This document shows, piece after piece, positions 1 to 8,821 of a DNA stretch of 64,000 nucleotides; within the stretch, counting starts at the first letter, position 1; the number at the start of each line of letters is the position of its first letter. Both the position numbers and the translations under genes were made by a program. This DNA is from Paenibacillus sp. XY044. GTDB lineage: Bacteria > Bacillota > Bacilli > Paenibacillales > Paenibacillaceae. Under the pieces are notes generated by a model, which saw only the letters and a list, made by a program, of their open reading frames with translations, was not told the origin of the DNA and ran no database searches. The stretch covers positions 124,001 through 188,000 of the forward strand of contig NZ_NQMO01000010.1 in assembly GCF_002257645.1 (NCBI RefSeq), given 5' to 3'.

Positions 1-420
1 CAGATCCAAGAACCGACAGGGATGTTCAAGTGGAATGATAAAGAGGTTTGGAGTGTGGAGTGGGAAGGGAGAAACCAATCCTGGATACTGCAGCGGGAAC
101 GGGCTGCGGCGGAAGAGAGCATGTTAGGGAGCGGATGGTTGCTTAATGGAAGCAAACTGCCCGTAAGTCAAGCGGAATCCAGGCTTCGAAAGCTTCGCGA
201 GTTGGGGCAGGACGGTGGAACCCGCCGCGCTTCGTCTCTAAGCCATGAAGTGATCGTTGGCACCATTACGGTTACTTTAAGCCAGTTGGAGGAGCCCGAG
301 GTATTTCTGATCGCAGTGGAGCCGGATCACTCCGAACAGGTATGGATCCTCCGCAGCGGAGATCCTTTAGCTTATTCGGTATCCAAAAATGCCTATTTGC
401 AGCTTGAGCGGATGCAGTAG
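1..420 (+). CDS. Unknown protein, C-terminal part
   Basis: The reading frame is open from the first base of the window, so the true start lies upstream. The ATG at 22 has no convincing ribosome site and is probably internal. About 139 residues are visible, soluble-looking, with many Trp and Glu residues and no membrane segment. I do not recognise a family. The tail, with alternating hydrophobic strands ending in LERMQ, slightly resembles DUF4340-type beta-rich domains, but that is a guess. The next gene starts about 100 bases later with its own ribosome site. Confidence 0.6.
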   Translation, partial: QIQEPTGMFKWNDKEVWSVEWEGRNQSWILQRERAAAEESMLGSGWLLNGSKLPVSQAESRLRKLRELGQDGGTRRASSLSHEVIVGTITVTLSQLEEPEVFLIAVEPDHSEQVWILRSGDPLAYSVSKNAYLQLERMQ

Positions 421-523
421 ATCCGGCTGTCGCCATACCAAAACCTTTCAGCATACCGGATAGCGCCGGTGGTCATCCTAAACGGTGTTATCAATACACT
501 TATTAGAGATGGAGGATGAACTC

Positions 524-1483
524 ATGCTACGATCCAAAGCGATTAGTCTCTCGGTATCGGCAGCCCTGCTCGTGAGTATGGCCGGTGTTGCCGGTTGTGC
601 CACGAAGGAGCCTGCAAACACGAACATCCGCACCAAAAACGTCATTGACGGCAACGGCAGAACGGGCCGTATTGGTGTGAATTCCTTACGGGAGAATGGC
701 TTGATCAGTCCGAAAGGTTACACATACAATACGAACAGCACGGGCACCGATCACAGAACGATGCATAACCTGACCAATGCCCAATTGTCGCAAAAGCTGT
801 CCGATAAAGTGGCGGCCATGAAGGAAGTCAAATCAGCCAACGTCCTCGTAGCCGGAGATACCGCCTATGTTGCCGTGTCCCTGCGCGATACCGCAAGCAA
901 CACCGGCGGCAACATCGGCACGAAAAGCTACAACGGCACCACAAACAACATGATGAATGGAAGCAGCTTTAACAATGCCGGTACGGCAAATGGAAGCAGC
1001 TTCAATAACCGTTCGAAAATGGGAGTGAGCGGAGCAGCTCCGAACGCTGCGGCAGCACAACACAACATCCGCAACTATTCGACCAAAGGGGCAAGTATTA
1101 CGGGCAACAATGGCTACAATATGACGACCTACGGTACGGCAGGTACGACGGATAACGGCGTCGGTACGTACAAAGGCATGGGTGCCGGCGGATACAGCGA
1201 TTACCGCAACGACACGATTACGTCAGATATCAAAGACCGCATCGCCAATACGATCAAGAGCACCGATAACACGATCAAGAACGTCTATGTATCCGCAAAC
1301 CCAGGCTTTGTCCAAGGATTATCTAATTTTGCGGCACAGACGCAAGGGGGACATCCGATCAAAGGACTCATGTCCGATCTGTCGACGATGGTGGAGCGCA
1401 TCTTCCCAATGAATGCCGGGAATGGCAACCGCACTACCAATTACAATGCCCCTGTTCATCATTTTGATACAACCAATCGGTAA
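524..1483 (+). CDS. YhcN/YlaJ-family sporulation lipoprotein
   Basis: 319-residue predicted lipoprotein. The start at 524 is preferred over the upstream in-frame codon because GGAGG lies at 511-515 and the protein then opens with a clean lipoprotein signal, the lipid-accepting Cys being residue 25 in the context GVAGC. A YhcN/YlaJ-type region (residues about 80-130, with LSDKVAAMKEVKSANVLVAGDTAYVAV) is followed by a roughly 100-residue Asn/Gly/Thr/Ser-rich insert, then the conserved tail with DRIANTIKSTD and NVYVSANPGF. Proteins of this family sit in the forespore or spore membrane of Bacillus and assist germination or outgrowth. The gene appears monocistronic and ends at a hairpin. Confidence 0.85.
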   Translation: MLRSKAISLSVSAALLVSMAGVAGCATKEPANTNIRTKNVIDGNGRTGRIGVNSLRENGLISPKGYTYNTNSTGTDHRTMHNLTNAQLSQKLSDKVAAMKEVKSANVLVAGDTAYVAVSLRDTASNTGGNIGTKSYNGTTNNMMNGSSFNNAGTANGSSFNNRSKMGVSGAAPNAAAAQHNIRNYSTKGASITGNNGYNMTTYGTAGTTDNGVGTYKGMGAGGYSDYRNDTITSDIKDRIANTIKSTDNTIKNVYVSANPGFVQGLSNFAAQTQGGHPIKGLMSDLSTMVERIFPMNAGNGNRTTNYNAPVHHFDTTNR

Positions 1484-1497
1484 ATTGCCGGCAAAAA

Positions 1498-1529
1498 GGG
1501 GCTGCCATAAGCTTGTTATGGACAGCCCC
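1498..1529. terminator. Hairpin terminator between convergent genes
   Basis: The arms GGGGCTGCCATAA and TTATGGACAGCCCC pair with one bulged base. The hairpin is preceded by an A-run and followed by TTAT, so it may serve both the YhcN-family gene (+) and nagA (-). Confidence 0.7.
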
Positions 1530-1564
1530 TTATACATAGATCATTTTAATGATTAAAATTGTGA

Positions 1565-2740
1565 TTAAAATACCTTGCGTCCTTTGACCCAAACGCCTTG
1601 AATATCAAGCTGGGCATCCAGCAGCAGGACATCCGCCTGCTTGCCGATTTCGATCGTGCCGGTGCGGTCTTCGATCCGCAGCCGTTTGGCCGGGTTGAAG
1701 CTGGCGGCAAGGGATGCCTCTTCGATCGACAGGCCTACGTTGTTAATAAGGTAGCGGAAGCCTTTAATCATCGTCAAGGTGCTTCCGGCGAGGCTGTCCC
1801 GCTGGCCTTTCAAGGTAGCGATACCGTCATGAACTTCAACCGGAAGATCGCCAATCATGTAATCCCCGTCTCCAAGTCCGGCCGCTGACATGGCATCCGT
1901 AATCAGAATGAGATTGTTATCCTGCTTCAAACGGGCCAGGATGGAAATGCAGGCCGGGTGCACGTGGATGCCGTCGGCGATGATTTCCGCGTGAATGCGC
2001 GGATCGCTCAGCACCGCCCCTGCCGTTCCGGGCTTGCGGTGGTGCAGCGGCGTCATCGCGTTAAAGGTATGAACGCCTTGGCGCAGACCGGCATCCACGG
2101 CTGCTTCCACCTCGTCGTACGTCGCATCCGTGTGGCCGAGCGCGGCGTTGATGCCGTGCGCGGTCATCCAGGCGATCGCATTCAGCGCACCTTCGCGTTC
2201 CGGCGCCAGCGTGACCTGACGGACGAGACCTGGATACGCGGATTCCCATTCTTCCAGCCATTCAACATTCGCCAGCACGATATGTTCCGGGTTTTGCGCT
2301 CCCGGCCATTTCGGGCTGATAAAAGGACCTTCCAAATGAACGCCTTCCACGGTTGCGTACGGCATGTCATACTGAGTATACTCATGAACCTCCTTAAGCA
2401 CGCGATCGATCGCCGCCTTTGGAGCGGTCATCGTCGTCGGGAGGATCGAGGTGGTACCCTGCGAGCAGTGGAAGGCCGTAATGGTGTCCAGCACTTCCTT
2501 GTTTGAATCCATAAAGTCCTGGCCGTTGCCGCCATGAACGTGGACGTCAATAAAGCCGGGAACGATGTATCCGTCCGTTTTGTGATGGCTTGCGGCTGCG
2601 TCCGTCCAGCGCTGCGGCAGATCGCGGGCAAGCCCCGCGTAGACGATCTTGCCGTCCTGGATGGCGACGGATCCCTCTTCCAATACCCCTGCCGGCGTTA
2701 CAACTTTGCCGTACAAGAGCTGTACGTGTTCTTCACTCAT
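1565..2740 (-). CDS. nagA: N-acetylglucosamine-6-phosphate deacetylase
   Basis: 391 residues. The enzyme removes acetate from GlcNAc-6-phosphate in the cytoplasm, giving glucosamine-6-phosphate for NagB. It belongs to the amidohydrolase superfamily. The metal-binding HxH is H67-V-H69 in the context DVHVHGG, followed by EGPFISP, the GHTDA motif and a late TDAM segment. The start at 2740 follows GGGAGG with good spacing and overlaps the nagB stop as ATGA; a longer frame reaching 2815 would run into nagB and lacks a ribosome site. It is the last gene of rpiR-nagB-nagA. The pathway feeds cell-wall or chitin amino sugar into glycolysis. Confidence 0.96.
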   Translation of the reverse strand: MSEEHVQLLYGKVVTPAGVLEEGSVAIQDGKIVYAGLARDLPQRWTDAAASHHKTDGYIVPGFIDVHVHGGNGQDFMDSNKEVLDTITAFHCSQGTTSILPTTMTAPKAAIDRVLKEVHEYTQYDMPYATVEGVHLEGPFISPKWPGAQNPEHIVLANVEWLEEWESAYPGLVRQVTLAPEREGALNAIAWMTAHGINAALGHTDATYDEVEAAVDAGLRQGVHTFNAMTPLHHRKPGTAGAVLSDPRIHAEIIADGIHVHPACISILARLKQDNNLILITDAMSAAGLGDGDYMIGDLPVEVHDGIATLKGQRDSLAGSTLTMIKGFRYLINNVGLSIEEASLAASFNPAKRLRIEDRTGTIEIGKQADVLLLDAQLDIQGVWVKGRKVF

Positions 2741-3465
2741 CCTAACAACCTCCCTGCACCTTGATCCAGCAGTACCACGACGTTCGGATGGCATTGCAGC
2801 AGCGATGCCGGGCACTGCGTCGTAATCGGTCCTTTCAGCGCGCGTTTCACGATCTCAGCCTTGTCTTCGCCACGAACGAGCAGCAAGATTTGCTTGGCTT
2901 TTAAAATGCTGCCGACACCCATCGTAACCGCCTGCTTCGGCACATCGTCCAGCGATGGGAAGAAGCGCGCGTTTGCCGTACGGGTTTTCTCCTGAAGCTC
3001 GGCCACATGCGTTCCGCCGTCCAGGCTGTCATCCGGCTCGTTGAACCCGATATGCCCGTTGTGTCCAATGCCGAGAATTTGCAGGTCCACCGGGCCGTTC
3101 TGCTCCAGCATGCCGTCGTAATTGATGCATTCTTCCTCCAGATCGGCAGCGTTGCCGTTTGGAACATGCGTATTCTCGAGCTGAATATCGATATGGTTGA
3201 ACAGTTTCTCGTTCATAAAGGTACGGTAGCTCTCCGGATGGCCATCAGGCAGGCCGACGTATTCGTCCAGATTGTAGCTGGATGCTTTTGCGAAGCTGAC
3301 AAGACCCTGCTGGTACATTTCGATAAGCCGTCCGTAAATTCCTACCGGAGTGCTGCCGGTCGCCAGGCCGAGCACCGCTCTCGGTTTGGTATGCAGCAGG
3401 CTGGCGATCAGGCTGGCCCCGGTTGCGTTAAAATCAGCCTCGTTTTTAAACGTATAAATGTTCAT
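2737..3465 (-). CDS. nagB: Glucosamine-6-phosphate deaminase
   Basis: 242 residues, the normal length for Gram-positive NagB, which lacks the C-terminal allosteric part of the E. coli enzyme. It converts glucosamine-6-phosphate to fructose-6-phosphate and ammonia. Visible family motifs are LGLATGSTPVGIY near the N-terminus, NLDEYVGL and the catalytic segment GIGHNGHIGFNEP. It overlaps the upstream regulator by four bases (3462-3465) and nagA by four bases, so the three genes are translationally coupled. Confidence 0.97.
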   Translation of the reverse strand: MNIYTFKNEADFNATGASLIASLLHTKPRAVLGLATGSTPVGIYGRLIEMYQQGLVSFAKASSYNLDEYVGLPDGHPESYRTFMNEKLFNHIDIQLENTHVPNGNAADLEEECINYDGMLEQNGPVDLQILGIGHNGHIGFNEPDDSLDGGTHVAELQEKTRTANARFFPSLDDVPKQAVTMGVGSILKAKQILLLVRGEDKAEIVKRALKGPITTQCPASLLQCHPNVVVLLDQGAGRLLG

Positions 3466-4346
3466 GCTTGAAGATGACCTCCTCTGGATTTTCGGTAATT
3501 CTGTACGTTATGGTAGGACTGCTCCAGCTTGGGAACATACTGTCCGAACTGCTCGCTGTTCATCCCCATAAACAGGATGTCGACGAGATGGAGCTGGGCG
3601 ATCCGCGAAGCCATGTCTCCCCGGCGCATCCCTTTTTCGAGGGAAGAGGCGAACAAGGGGATATCGGCCATGGAAGCCAGCGTATTGCTGCTGTATGACG
3701 TCAGCGAAATGGTCGCTGCACCGCTGTCTTTGGCGCAGGCCAGCGCATCGATGGTTTCGAGCGTCTCCCCCGAGTAGGAAATGGCCACCGCCACATCCCG
3801 TCCCGACAACGTCGAGGCGGAAGTAATCTGCATATGTGAATCAGCAAAAGCGGTACAGTTCTTTCCGATCCGGATCAGCTTCTGGTAGAAATCCTGGGCG
3901 ACGATGGACGAGGTGGCTACGCCGTACAAATCGATCCGATCGGCAGCGCAGAGCAGACGGATCGCCTGGGCCAGACGGTCCATGTCGAGCAGGGACGTCG
4001 TGTCGCGGATCGAGGCCAGATGATTCGCTTCCATGGCCTCTACGATTTGGGATAACGGGTTGTTCGCCACGATATCCTGATAGGACGACATGCCGCTTCG
4101 CTCCTGCATTTCCGTATGCGCGATCTCGGCCGACAGCTTCACTTTGAGATCCGGGTAGCCCTTGAGGTGAAACGCTTTGCAGAACCGGGTCACGGTGGCG
4201 GGACTGGTCCCGCACTGCTCGGCCAGCTCCTTGATCCCCATATGGACGACTTCGGAAGGAGCGGAGAGAATGAAATCGGCGATCCGGCGCTCCTGCTGGG
4301 ACAGCCTTTCCTGCTCCTGCGCCAAGGCGTGTAATAAAAGTGCCAA
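3462..4346 (-). CDS. RpiR-family transcriptional regulator
   Basis: 294 residues from a TTG at 4346. The TTG at 4352 would lie only one or two bases from AAGGAGG, whereas 4346 has normal spacing. An N-terminal RpiR helix-turn-helix (residues about 1-77, including MGIKELAEQCGTSPATVTRFCKA) is followed by a SIS sugar-phosphate-binding domain (about 110-250, with DLYGVATSSIVAQDF and AISYSGETLETI). As the first gene of the nag operon it most likely senses an amino-sugar phosphate and controls nagBA. Many Bacilli use a GntR regulator (NagR/YvoA) for this role, so RpiR here is an alternative arrangement. Confidence 0.9.
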   Translation of the reverse strand: MALLLHALAQEQERLSQQERRIADFILSAPSEVVHMGIKELAEQCGTSPATVTRFCKAFHLKGYPDLKVKLSAEIAHTEMQERSGMSSYQDIVANNPLSQIVEAMEANHLASIRDTTSLLDMDRLAQAIRLLCAADRIDLYGVATSSIVAQDFYQKLIRIGKNCTAFADSHMQITSASTLSGRDVAVAISYSGETLETIDALACAKDSGAATISLTSYSSNTLASMADIPLFASSLEKGMRRGDMASRIAQLHLVDILFMGMNSEQFGQYVPKLEQSYHNVQNYRKSRGGHLQA

Positions 4347-4383
4347 TCGCAAGCCTCCTTGGATGAAAGACTAAGGTTCTTAT

Positions 4384-4428
4384 GAAAATAATTTTAATTA
4401 TCAATACAGTATTTAAGAAAATAATTTT
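4384..4428. promoter_or_regulatory. Paired RpiR operator candidate
   Basis: GAAAATAATTTT occurs twice, at 4384-4395 and 4417-4428. Each contains the perfect palindrome AAAAT-A-ATTTT. The copies are 33 bases apart, about three helical turns, directly upstream of the rpiR start. Repeats of this kind fit autoregulation by RpiR proteins that bind A/T-rich palindromes; the assignment is inference. Confidence 0.5.
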
Positions 4429-4512
4429 TGTTCCTTCCCCAATCATAGGTCATTTGTCTTACGTTTACAAGGGGCAGGACTGTTAAATTTCTGTAAAAGC
4501 GAAACGCAAAAA

Positions 4513-4536
4513 AACCGGACTCCTTAGGGTCCGGTT
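4513..4536 (-). terminator. Terminator of the efe operon
   Basis: The arms AACCGGAC and GTCCGGTT flank an 8-base loop. On the minus strand the hairpin is followed by a run of seven T, just after the efeU stop. Confidence 0.85.
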
Positions 4537-4548
4537 CTTATGAGAGAT

Positions 4549-6366
4549 TTATACGCGAGCCTTGGAACTCAGCATATTCCGCAGTTCCACGCGGATCAGC
4601 TGCCATAGCACAAAGGCAAGCACGACCATCTGAGGGATGAACGTTTCCCAGGTCGGATACATGCCCAGCCAGGAAATGGACGGCAGTCCGGCCGAGTGGG
4701 AGGGAATGCGACCCGAGACCTGGAGCGAATGGATGCTGTCGCCGAGGAAACGGAAGACCAGGTAGTAGATCAACACGGTCGCAGCCAGGAAAAAGCCGCG
4801 CAATGGCAGGCGGGCGCTGAGCACGATGATCGCATAAGCGAGCACGGCCAGAACGGCAAAGGCGCCGGCAATTCCGAGGATCAGCTGCCCCATGTCAATC
4901 GAGGAGGCCATCCCGGCATAGAAGATGGTCGTTTCCGCGCCTTCACGCAGAACGGCCAGACCCGCCAGCACAAATAAAGACCACAGGCTGCCCCGGGCCA
5001 GTGCCTGATCCATTTGGCTGCCCACGTATTTGTTCCAGGCGGCTGTGTTGGACTTGCTGTGCAGCCATTGCCCGACGGTCAGCATCATGACCACGGCCAC
5101 CAGACCGGTAATTCCCTCGATCAGCTCGCGTGCACCTCCTGAAGCTGCTTTGGAGATGGAGAAGGTGAGGACGACCGCGAGCAGGAGGCTGAGGACGAGG
5201 CCTGATCCGGCTCCGCCCCAGATCCATTTCTGGCCGCGCGAATTCCCGCTTCGCTTCAAATAAGACAGCAGCGCCGACAACACGAGAATGGCCTCCAGGC
5301 CTTCCCGGAGCAGAATCAGCGCGGCGTCCCACGCGGTATATTTATGATCGACCGCATGCGGGGTGAGGGAGGACTTCATCGCGTCCATGATTTTTACGGC
5401 TTCATCCAGTTTTGGCGGGCTGGAGAGCAAATAGCCGGGAACGGCCGACATTTTATTCTCAATATCCGTATAAAGGTCCGGCGCCGATATCCGCACCTCG
5501 CCCTCGACCGCCGGCCAGACGGAGATGAACTTCGTCATCTGGTCCGCCGCATCGCTGCTCCGGCCGGCCAGCGCGTCCTGGCGGGCGGTTTCGAGGATGC
5601 CCAGCAGGTCGGACAGCCGGTAGTTTCCGTCACTTCCCGTATCTGCCGCATCGATTTTCCCTTCGGTATAACCGGTCATCAGCGTGATCAGCTTCTGCAT
5701 CTCCTGCACGGCCTGCTCTTCGCGAACCGGGTCGGCTTGGAGGGCGATCCGCACGAGGCTGATCTGGGTTTCAAGCTGTCCGTAGACCGCGAAGTTTTCG
5801 CTGCGGATCGGCGTTTCTGCCGTCGGCCAAACATTCACGATAGCCTGATAGCTGCGCTTGGCCGCGCTCCAGTCTCCCGTCTGCATGGCCTTCAAGCTGT
5901 CCTGCGCCAGAGGCAGCAGCTTCTTGGCCGATTCCACGCCGCTGGGAGCTGCGCCGGACGATCCGCTTGAGCTCTCGACTGCGGTAACGTAAGCGTTGAC
6001 CGCTTTGGCCAGTGCGGACAGCGCCGATTTTGCCTCCGGTCCGCCGCTTGCGAGCATGGTCAGCGCGTCTTGAAGCGCGCCGTCCACGGCTGCGGTCAAA
6101 TCGGCATGATCCGTATCTTTGGCTCTGACCGGCTCCCAGAGCTGCTTGAATTGGTTCAGATCCTCGCTCGCCTTGGACCACTCCTGTTGGCCTGCTTCAA
6201 CCAGGGCGCTGCCAACGGTAGGCAGAAGGGAGTCCAGGGCGGAATTCGCTTCAGCTTCGGCGCGCGGGATCAAGGTGCTCAGCAGGAGCACGCCAATGAT
6301 CAGCAGGGCGCCGATCAGGCGATGGTTCAATCGGCCGGTACGAGGCGTAAGGTTGTTTCGCAGCAT
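4549..6366 (-). CDS. efeU: FTR1-type iron permease EfeU with extracellular domain
   Basis: 605 residues. A signal segment (about residues 16-38) and a long extracytoplasmic helical domain (about 40-340) precede a seven-helix FTR1 permease domain. The iron-binding REGLE motif lies near residue 355 (LLREGLEAILV) and a second one, REGAETTIF, near 474. FTR1 permeases move ferric iron after oxidation of ferrous iron. E. coli EfeU has only the permease part (about 276 residues); the extended form is also seen in Bacillus YwbL-like proteins. It is the third gene of efeO-efeB-efeU, 48 bases after efeB, and under the Fur site upstream of efeO. Confidence 0.92.
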   Translation of the reverse strand: MLRNNLTPRTGRLNHRLIGALLIIGVLLLSTLIPRAEAEANSALDSLLPTVGSALVEAGQQEWSKASEDLNQFKQLWEPVRAKDTDHADLTAAVDGALQDALTMLASGGPEAKSALSALAKAVNAYVTAVESSSGSSGAAPSGVESAKKLLPLAQDSLKAMQTGDWSAAKRSYQAIVNVWPTAETPIRSENFAVYGQLETQISLVRIALQADPVREEQAVQEMQKLITLMTGYTEGKIDAADTGSDGNYRLSDLLGILETARQDALAGRSSDAADQMTKFISVWPAVEGEVRISAPDLYTDIENKMSAVPGYLLSSPPKLDEAVKIMDAMKSSLTPHAVDHKYTAWDAALILLREGLEAILVLSALLSYLKRSGNSRGQKWIWGGAGSGLVLSLLLAVVLTFSISKAASGGARELIEGITGLVAVVMMLTVGQWLHSKSNTAAWNKYVGSQMDQALARGSLWSLFVLAGLAVLREGAETTIFYAGMASSIDMGQLILGIAGAFAVLAVLAYAIIVLSARLPLRGFFLAATVLIYYLVFRFLGDSIHSLQVSGRIPSHSAGLPSISWLGMYPTWETFIPQMVVLAFVLWQLIRVELRNMLSSKARV

Positions 6367-6414
6367 GGTGAAGTCTCCTTTATGTCAATTCTGCTTGACT
6401 TTGATGTCTATAGG

Positions 6415-7710
6415 CTACAGCAGCGTCTCTCCGATATAACCTCCCGAAGAGGTGCCGGGGAAACAGGCGAACACCGCGCTCCCGACATGCTGAACGTATT
6501 CGTTAAGCCGGTCGCTCTTTGCCAGCTTCTGCTGCAGGGGAATAAACTGCTTCTGCAGATCGCGCTGGAAGCAGATAAAGAGCAATCCGGCATCCAGCTG
6601 GCCGGTCTTGGCGTCCATTCCTCCCGAGTAAGAATAGGACCGGCGGAGAATCTGCACGGAGCCGTCTCCGCGGGCAAGCGCCATATGCGAATTGGCCGGA
6701 ATAGCCGGCGATCCGTCCGGCCCCTTGGCGGACAGATCGACTTTGTCGAACTCGTGCTGTCCGCCGAGCGGTGCGCCGCTGGCCCGGTACCGTCCGAACG
6801 TCTCCTCCTGATCCTTCAGGGAGGACCGGTCCCACACCTCGATGCGCATCCGGATCCGGCGCACGGCCATGTAGCTGCCGCCGGCCATCCAGGCCGCACC
6901 GCCTGCGGACGGAGCCCAGACAACCCGGTTCATCTGCTCGCTGCTTGCCGTATCCGGATTGGCCGTGCCGTCCTTGAAGCCGAGCAGATTCCGCGGGGTT
7001 CCGCGCGCGGGATCGGCGCTGCCGGTGCGCTGGAAGCCCTCCTGGGTCCAGCGGAGCACGGCCGTGCCCCGGGCAATGCGCGCCAAGTTGCGGATGGCGT
7101 GGAACGCCACCTGCAGGTCGTCCGCGCAGGCTTGGACGGCCAGGTCGCCGCCGCACCAGCGGGAGTCCAGCTGATCCCCGTTAAAGGCCGGGAGGTCGCT
7201 GAAATTCGCCGGCCGCTTCGAGGCGAGCCCGAAGCGAGAATCGAACAGGGAAGGACCCGCGCCGAACGTCAGGGTCAGCCGGGAAGGCGAAAGACCTGCC
7301 GATTCTCCGGTATCCACCGGCGGCAGGTTGTGATTGGCGCTTTCTTCCCCGAGCATGGAGCCTTCGGTCATGTCCGCGGCCGCTGCGGTCCAGGCCTGAA
7401 ACAGCTTCTTCAGCTCCTTCGCATCGGTCGTGGTCACGTCGAAAGCGGCGAAGTATATAAAGTTTTGCGAAGGGGTGATGATCCCGCCCTGATGCTTCCC
7501 GTAAAACGGGATACGGTCCTCGGTGTCGGGCTGGCCGGCAATGGCTGCCGCGGTTTTCCGCTCTTTCGCGGCGAAGAGGCTGCCGATGGCGGCGCCACCG
7601 ATCACCAGTCCCAGGCCGCCGGTGCCCGCCAGGCGCAATAAATCGCGGCGGGAGAGCGGCTTTTTCAAAATCGATGAATCTTTGGTTTCCTCACGTTCAC
7701 GGTTTGACAT
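6415..7710 (-). CDS. efeB: Deferrochelatase/Dyp-type peroxidase EfeB, Tat-exported
   Basis: 431 residues. A twin-arginine signal is visible (S20-R-R-D-L-L-R then LAGTGGLGLVIGG), so the enzyme is folded in the cytoplasm, probably with haem, and exported. The Dyp-peroxidase signature GFKDGTANP lies near residue 245, and the proximal haem His is probably in IPANSHMALA near 341, followed by ILRRSYSYSGG. It corresponds to B. subtilis YwbN (EfeB), which oxidises ferrous iron for the FTR1 permease. It starts three bases after the efeO stop and is therefore tightly coupled to it. Confidence 0.95.
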   Translation of the reverse strand: MSNREREETKDSSILKKPLSRRDLLRLAGTGGLGLVIGGAAIGSLFAAKERKTAAAIAGQPDTEDRIPFYGKHQGGIITPSQNFIYFAAFDVTTTDAKELKKLFQAWTAAAADMTEGSMLGEESANHNLPPVDTGESAGLSPSRLTLTFGAGPSLFDSRFGLASKRPANFSDLPAFNGDQLDSRWCGGDLAVQACADDLQVAFHAIRNLARIARGTAVLRWTQEGFQRTGSADPARGTPRNLLGFKDGTANPDTASSEQMNRVVWAPSAGGAAWMAGGSYMAVRRIRMRIEVWDRSSLKDQEETFGRYRASGAPLGGQHEFDKVDLSAKGPDGSPAIPANSHMALARGDGSVQILRRSYSYSGGMDAKTGQLDAGLLFICFQRDLQKQFIPLQQKLAKSDRLNEYVQHVGSAVFACFPGTSSGGYIGETLL

Positions 7711-7713
7711 GCT

Positions 7714-8616
7714 TTACACTCCAAGCAGGGTGCCCATATTTGACAACGGTTCGGCCAGAGCATCCAAGTTTTGGCTGAGCTTGCGGATTTCGTCCTCTTT
7801 CAGCTCGGTGTAGCTGACATAACCGTCGCCTTTCTTATAGGCGTCCAGTTCCTGCTTCAGCGCATCGAACCGCTCCCCGATCTGCTTTTCAAGGTCCGGG
7901 TCCTTCTTGGCCAGATCCGGCTTCAGGATTTCATAAATCTTGGCGGCGCCTTCCACATTGGCCGCAAAATCGAACAAGTCCGTGTGGGAGTACAGCTCTT
8001 CCTCGCCGGTTACCTTGGAGGAGGACACTTCGTTCAGCAGCTCAACCGCTCCGGTTACCATCTGGCTGGCGTCAATATCGACGGTCTCCACCTTGGCACG
8101 AAGCAGCTGCGCATCCTGCAGGAGCCGGTCGGCAAAGGCTTCTTGGCCCTTGGTCGTCTTATCCTCCCACAGTCCCTTCTCGATCCGGTGGAATCCGCGC
8201 CAATCGGCGGCGTCCACATCGTTCACGCGGGCATCAATATCGGGATCCAGATTGCCAAGCGCCTCCGCAATCGGCTCAATCCGCTCGTAATAGGAACGGG
8301 CCGGGGCATACAAGGCCTTTGCTTCCTCCAGCTTGCCGGCTTTCACCGCTTCGGTGAATTTTTCCGTTTGCTTCACGAATTCATCGCACTGCTCCACAGC
8401 GAAGGTGCGATAGGACTCCACGGCAGCGCTGAAATCGGCCGTCTGCGCTGCCGCTGTATCGGTTCCGGCGGTTTGCGCCGATGTGTCGGTATTGGCGGTT
8501 GCCGTCTCAGTCTGCGCCTCGCTGGCGGCGGGATCCGCGCTTTCTTTCTCCGAGCAGCCTGCGAAGAGCAGGGAGGAGAGGATTAAACCAGCGGGAACGA
8601 TCGTATGTAGCTTCAA
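7714..8616 (-). CDS. efeO: EfeO-type iron-binding lipoprotein (M75 domain)
   Basis: 300 residues. Lipoprotein signal with the lipidation Cys in LLFAGCSEKE, then a Thr/Ala/Asp/Gln-rich linker (about residues 25-60) and an imelysin-like M75 domain carrying the family HxxE motif in FHRIEKGLWED near residue 140. B. subtilis YwbM has the same role, capturing iron outside the membrane and passing it to EfeB/EfeU. There is no N-terminal cupredoxin domain, unlike E. coli EfeO. It is the first gene of the operon, downstream of a strong promoter and a Fur box. Confidence 0.93.
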   Translation of the reverse strand: MKLHTIVPAGLILSSLLFAGCSEKESADPAASEAQTETATANTDTSAQTAGTDTAAAQTADFSAAVESYRTFAVEQCDEFVKQTEKFTEAVKAGKLEEAKALYAPARSYYERIEPIAEALGNLDPDIDARVNDVDAADWRGFHRIEKGLWEDKTTKGQEAFADRLLQDAQLLRAKVETVDIDASQMVTGAVELLNEVSSSKVTGEEELYSHTDLFDFAANVEGAAKIYEILKPDLAKKDPDLEKQIGERFDALKQELDAYKKGDGYVSYTELKEDEIRKLSQNLDALAEPLSNMGTLLGV

Positions 8617-8655
8617 GTCAAAGCAGCTCCTTTAATGTGGATGGGTTGAACACTT

Positions 8656-8670
8656 TGATAATGATTCTCA
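8656..8670. promoter_or_regulatory. Fur box upstream of efeO
   Basis: TGATAAT-G-ATTCTCA matches the Bacillus 7-1-7 Fur consensus TGATAAT-N-ATTATCA with one mismatch. It lies about 11-25 bases downstream of the predicted efeO transcription start, where bound Fur would block elongation or initiation under iron sufficiency. Confidence 0.8.
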
Positions 8671-8687
8671 ATTTCATTGATAGCAAC

Positions 8688-8716
8688 ATCATAATGAGTT
8701 ACCGACCAAGTGTCAA
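8688..8716 (-). promoter_or_regulatory. SigA promoter of efeOBU
   Basis: On the minus strand TTGACA (8716-8711) and TATGAT (8693-8688) are separated by exactly 17 bases. Predicted start near 8681. Confidence 0.8.
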
Positions 8717-8821
8717 CTGCCATTTTTAAGTGCAGGAACTACAGGATGTAAGCCTTTTCAAGGCGAATGCCTAATTTTTACGCGTAACGACACCAATGCC
8801 CGGTGCCTTACATAATATGAG

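Noticed and set aside
6070..7641. 523-residue plus-strand reading frame
   Set aside because: It lies opposite efeB and efeU, which have clear families, signals and motifs; the frame has no ribosome site and an Arg/Gly/Ala-rich shadow composition.
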